Below, piece by piece: positions 61,001-64,000 of a stretch of 64,000 bases of DNA (position 1 is its first letter; each line of letters begins with the position of its first letter). The stretch is from positions 31,107,482 to 31,171,481 of the forward strand of contig NC_088205.1 of the NCBI RefSeq assembly GCF_037126465.1, read 5' to 3'. Both the position numbers and the translations under genes were made by a program. A model generated the notes under the pieces. It saw nothing but the letters and a program-made list of their open reading frames with translations, was not told where the DNA came from and did not search any database. This stretch comes from Ornithodoros turicata. Its lineage: Eukaryota > Arthropoda > Arachnida > Ixodida > Argasidae.

Positions 61001-61255
61001 TGCCGCATTTCTGGGAGCTCTGTCAGCTCCAAGGGCAGCTCGCTCGAGGTACGTCAACATCACCATCAACGGAGAAGTCCCAGCAAAAGTCGATATTGGA
61101 GCAGAAGTTTCCGTACCACCAATTACCTTCCCCGGCGTTCCGAAGAAGCTGCTAAATTCAAATCAGCGACTGAAAGGGCCAAGCGGCAAACAGCTCAACG
61201 TGACCGGCAAGTCCGCTGGAAGGACAAGAACTGCCAAGAGCAATTCTATGTTGTG
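61001..61255 (+). pseudogene. Aspartic protease of the mag-like Gypsy
   Basis: The frame reads VNITINGEVPAKVDIGAEVS, where the usual D-T-G of the active site is D-I-G, then ANSNQRL-type and GPSGKQLNVTGKS words typical of the mag protease. Asp is kept but the Thr-to-Ile change probably disturbs the fireman's-grip loop. The frame ends at 61271. Confidence 0.65.
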
Positions 61256-62700
61256 GATCCACTACACGTAGCGCTGCTTGGAATGCCCCTCATTGAACGT
61301 CTTGGACTCGTAAAGTTCGTCGCCTACTTGGACAAGCAGACGGATGTACAGGAACAGTTTCCTGAACTTTTCCAAAGACTGGGGACGCTCACCGGGGAAT
61401 ATACGCTTCGTCTCGTAAAAGACTCCCAGCCTTACTCTCTCAGTGTGCCTAGACGCATCCCCATTATAATGCGGGAAGGAGTTAAAAAGGATCTGCAACG
61501 AATGGAAGAGTCTGGGATAATTCGTTCAGTACATGTCCCGGCTTTGTGATGTGCTGGGACAGTCCCAGTACTGAAACCGTCTGGAGATAAGGATCTGCGT
61601 CGACCTTACCAAGCTAAGTGCAAGCGTGCTACGTGAGAGATACGTTCTCCCAAGCGTAGAAGAAACGTTGGGCCTGTTAGGCGAGGCGACTGTTTTTCCA
61701 AAGCGTGACGCCAACTCTGGTTTTCACCAGATCAAGCTAGCCCCAAGCTGCGAGGAGCTCACGACTTTTATTACGCCGTTTGGACGGTATTGCTTCACGA
61801 GGTTACCGTTCGGAATCACGTCGGCTCCAGAGTACTTCAAAAGCGAATGGCAGAAATTCTCAGTGGACTGCAAAGGGTTGGCAAACCTCATGGATGACGT
61901 CCTTGTACAAGGCACAGCACGACGAAAGATAAAGATTGAAGAGTGTGCTGGGAGCGCATTCGGGCAGCGGGTATCACGTTGAACCGTGATAAGTGTGCCT
62001 TCGGCGTCAGCGAGATCACTTTTCTCGGCTGCAAGATCAGCAAGGACTGAATTAGTCCAGATCCAAAGAAGATGGAAGCGATAAAGAACCTCGAACCTGC
62101 ATCAGACGTGTCTGGAGTTAGGAGGATCCTAGGGATGCTAAACCAATTGTCACGATTTCTCCCTGACCTCGCAGACAAGACAAGATCACTTCGAGAGCTT
62201 CTCAAGAAAAATTCGGAGTGGCACTGGGGCCACGAACAAGAGAAAGCGCTCCAAGATCTGAAGGAGATGATTTGCTCAGCCAAATGTATGGCAAAGTACA
62301 ATCCCAAGTTTCCCATCATCGTTTCTGCAGACGCCTCATCGTACGGCCTGTGTGCTGTATTACTACAAGTTCAGCCGTCAAGAAAGCGCCGGCCAGTTTC
62401 CTTCGCATCTAGGTCTCTTGCTGATACTGAAAAGAATTATCCAGAAATCGAGAAGGAGGCCTTGGGTATGACATGGGCTGCAGAGCGTTTGAGGGGTTTC
62501 TAAGAGGTCTACACGCAACTTTTCAGACAGACCATCGTCCTCTCGTAACGCTCTTAGGGAAGTCTCCTGTCGACGTACTTCCTCCATGCATTCAGCGGTT
62601 TCGGCTCCGGCTGATGAGGTTCGACTACGACGCTGTTTACTTTCCTGTAAAGGATTTGGCCATCGTAGACACTGTGTCGAGAGCGCCACTGCAACAGGGC
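61253..62700 (+). pseudogene. Reverse transcriptase and RNase H of the mag-like Gypsy
   Basis: Pieces at 61253-61549 (EQFPELFQRLGTLTGEYTLR, PYSLSVPRRIPIIMREGVK), 61626-61982 (KRDANSGFHQIKLAPSCEEL, FGRYCFTRLPFGITSAPEYF, LMDDVLVQG) and 62072-62503 (SGVRRILGMLNQLSRFLPDL, IIVSADASSYGLCAVLLQV, SRSLADTEKNYPEIEKEALG) cover RT through RNase H. 62473-62660 adds FQTDHRPLVTLLGKSPVD. The active site is MDD. At least three frame breaks separate them. Confidence 0.8.
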
Positions 62701-62867
62701 CCTGACACCAGATGTCTCGCAGTTAATGATGAAGTCCAGAGTTTTGCAAGCGGAGCAATGATGGGCATCTCCTCTCAACCATTGCAACTGCTACGCATCC
62801 AGGCGCCCCAACAAGGTCTGTTGGAAGGCACTGCGAAACAGGATGGCCGCGGTGGTCATCAACTCCT

Positions 62868-63895
62868 TTGGCACTTCGACCGTATTGGAAAGACAAAGGC
62901 TCCATCACTATCCATGAAGATACTCTGGCCTTCGACACACGAATAATCGTCCCTGAGAAAATGAAGTCACAAATTCTAAGGACGCATCACGAAGGGCATC
63001 CGGGCATAGTCAGGTGCAGGGCACTTGCGCGCGAGAGCGTATGGTGGCCATGAATCTCGGCGCAGCTAGCCAAGACAATTAGAGGATTTCAAACCTGCGC
63101 AAAAGGTAGAGAACAAGCAGCAGAACCTCTGCTTCCATCAGAGACGCCAACGCTTCCATGGCAAATGGTTGGAATCGACCTTCTTGACCTTAGAAGAAAC
63201 ACTTACCCGGAAATTGCTCTGCTCCCATCAACGACTTCCTCGTGCACCATAGAGCGTATCAAGAGCATTTTTGCAAGACACGGAATACCCGACACCGTCA
63301 TGTCGGACAACGGCCCCCAGTTCTCTTCGAGGGAGTTTCGAAAACCTTTGCAAAAACCTACGGTTTCCAGCACGTGACGAGTAGTCCGTCTTACCCCAAA
63401 GCGAACGGAGAGGCAGAGCGAATGGTGCAAACGGTGAAGCGACTGCTGGAAAAATAAGACCCCTATCTGGCGTTGTTAGCGTACAGGAACACGCCTGGGA
63501 ACACCGGGTACAACCCTGCAGAAATAATGATGGGGAGACGGCTTAGAAGCAGAGTTCCGGTACTGCCATCAACACTTCGTCCAAGGATGCTGGATCAAGA
63601 GGAGGTTTCGAAGATGATGGGAGCAGAAAAGGAAGGTCAGATGCTTCGTTACGACAGGAGGCACCGGGCAAGACCTCTCCCAGATTTGAAACCAGGGGAC
63701 AGTCTGGGTCAAGGGCTCCGGAACGAAAGGAGTCATCGTTCGACGCTCTACGTATTCACGGTTATATGTGGTGCAGACCCCGTCAGGTCTGCTTCGAAGA
63801 AACACAAGATGTCTGGTCCAGCTTGGCGTCACCCGGGACGGCTGCGAATACTACGCTCCCTTCTTGCCTGTGCGTACATAGCGGCATTTCGGTGA
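62868..63895 (+). pseudogene. Integrase of the mag-like Gypsy, interrupted
   Basis: It reads THHEGHPGIVRCRALARESV with a stop after WWP, then FQTCAKG, WQMVGIDLLDL (first Asp), DTVMSDNGPQFSSREFRK (second Asp) and SYPKANGEAERMVQTVKRLL (Glu), followed by a TAA at 63455. A later part (NTGYNPAEIMMGRRLRSRVP) is the C-terminal module. The DDE residues are kept but there are several stops and frame changes. Confidence 0.8.
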
Positions 63896-64000
63896 GGCTG
63901 ATCCTCCGGAGGAAGAGGAAGCAGAAGGCATAGCACCCGAAGATACAACCTCTTCAGGCGTCACAGAAGAGGGACGGACACCAGCAGTGGAACGACCTGG

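Larger units (their letters stand above)
59706..64000 (+). mobile_element. Mag-like Gypsy LTR retrotransposon, right end outside window
   Basis: A left LTR of about 175 bases is followed by TGGTGTCAGAATT, a primer-binding-site candidate, then gag, protease, RT, RNase H and integrase. The RT words (PYSLSVPRRIPI, KRDANSGFHQIKLA, LPFGITSAPEYF) fit the mag branch of Gypsy. Frames are broken many times and a MITE sits in gag. The right LTR is not in the window, so the target duplication cannot be seen. Confidence 0.85.

Overview
This window looks like intronic and intergenic DNA from a eukaryotic, almost certainly arthropod, genome that is packed with transposable elements. A hard tick or another chelicerate is my best guess, but it is only an inference. 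The reasons are: one spliced receptor gene with arthropod/vertebrate-type leucine-rich-repeat exons and GT-AG introns; non-LTR retrotransposons of the Tx1/L1-like and I/R1-like groups; two Gypsy-class LTR elements; mariner transposons; a Polinton remnant; and many MITEs. There is no operon, Shine-Dalgarno, tRNA, rRNA or CRISPR signal.

The only host gene I can defend lies on the minus strand between 6560 and 17764. It consists of seven consecutive exons of a type-B leucine-rich-repeat G-protein-coupled receptor (the LGR4/5/6 and insect rickets/LGR2 bursicon-receptor group). All exon ends have the same intron phase and encode 23-24-residue repeats or pairs of them. The 5' exons and the 3' seven-helix part are not found in the window. 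The introns are filled with insertions.

Layout. 1-3950: remnant of a Polinton/Maverick with compact, overlapping minus-strand genes (packaging ATPase, small basic protein, broken integrase, unknown ORFs). 3955-5920: GC-rich possible promoter/first exon, then non-coding. 5925-17764: the receptor exons separated by family-A LINE fragments, MITEs, a tandemly duplicated LINE-H/mariner block and a mariner with a lost catalytic Asp. 17765-25300: a MITE field, including one MITE split by a miniature LTR retrotransposon (TRIM) and a 36-bp perfect palindrome. 25301-36034: a near full-length Tx1-like LINE (27303-32180) flanked on both sides by directly repeated 2-kb blocks that abut its ends. 36035-45830: a run of truncated or internally deleted LINEs. 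46360-52787: MITEs split by a minus-strand Gypsy element (46970-52213) and by family-A LINE pieces. 53225-59705: more LINE, including one decayed long copy that hosts a LINE fragment, a mariner and a MITE. 59706-64000: a second (mag-like) Gypsy running off the right edge, with a MITE in gag.

Almost all mobile-element genes here carry stops, frameshifts, truncations or altered catalytic residues. The most unusual signals are architectural: the 2-kb direct repeats around a LINE, repeated nesting with recoverable target duplications, a MITE family built around a 10-bp palindrome, and recurrence of one LINE family at the same point inside two MITE copies. I saw no convincing new defence, toxin or metabolic system. 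All family assignments are by eye from motifs.
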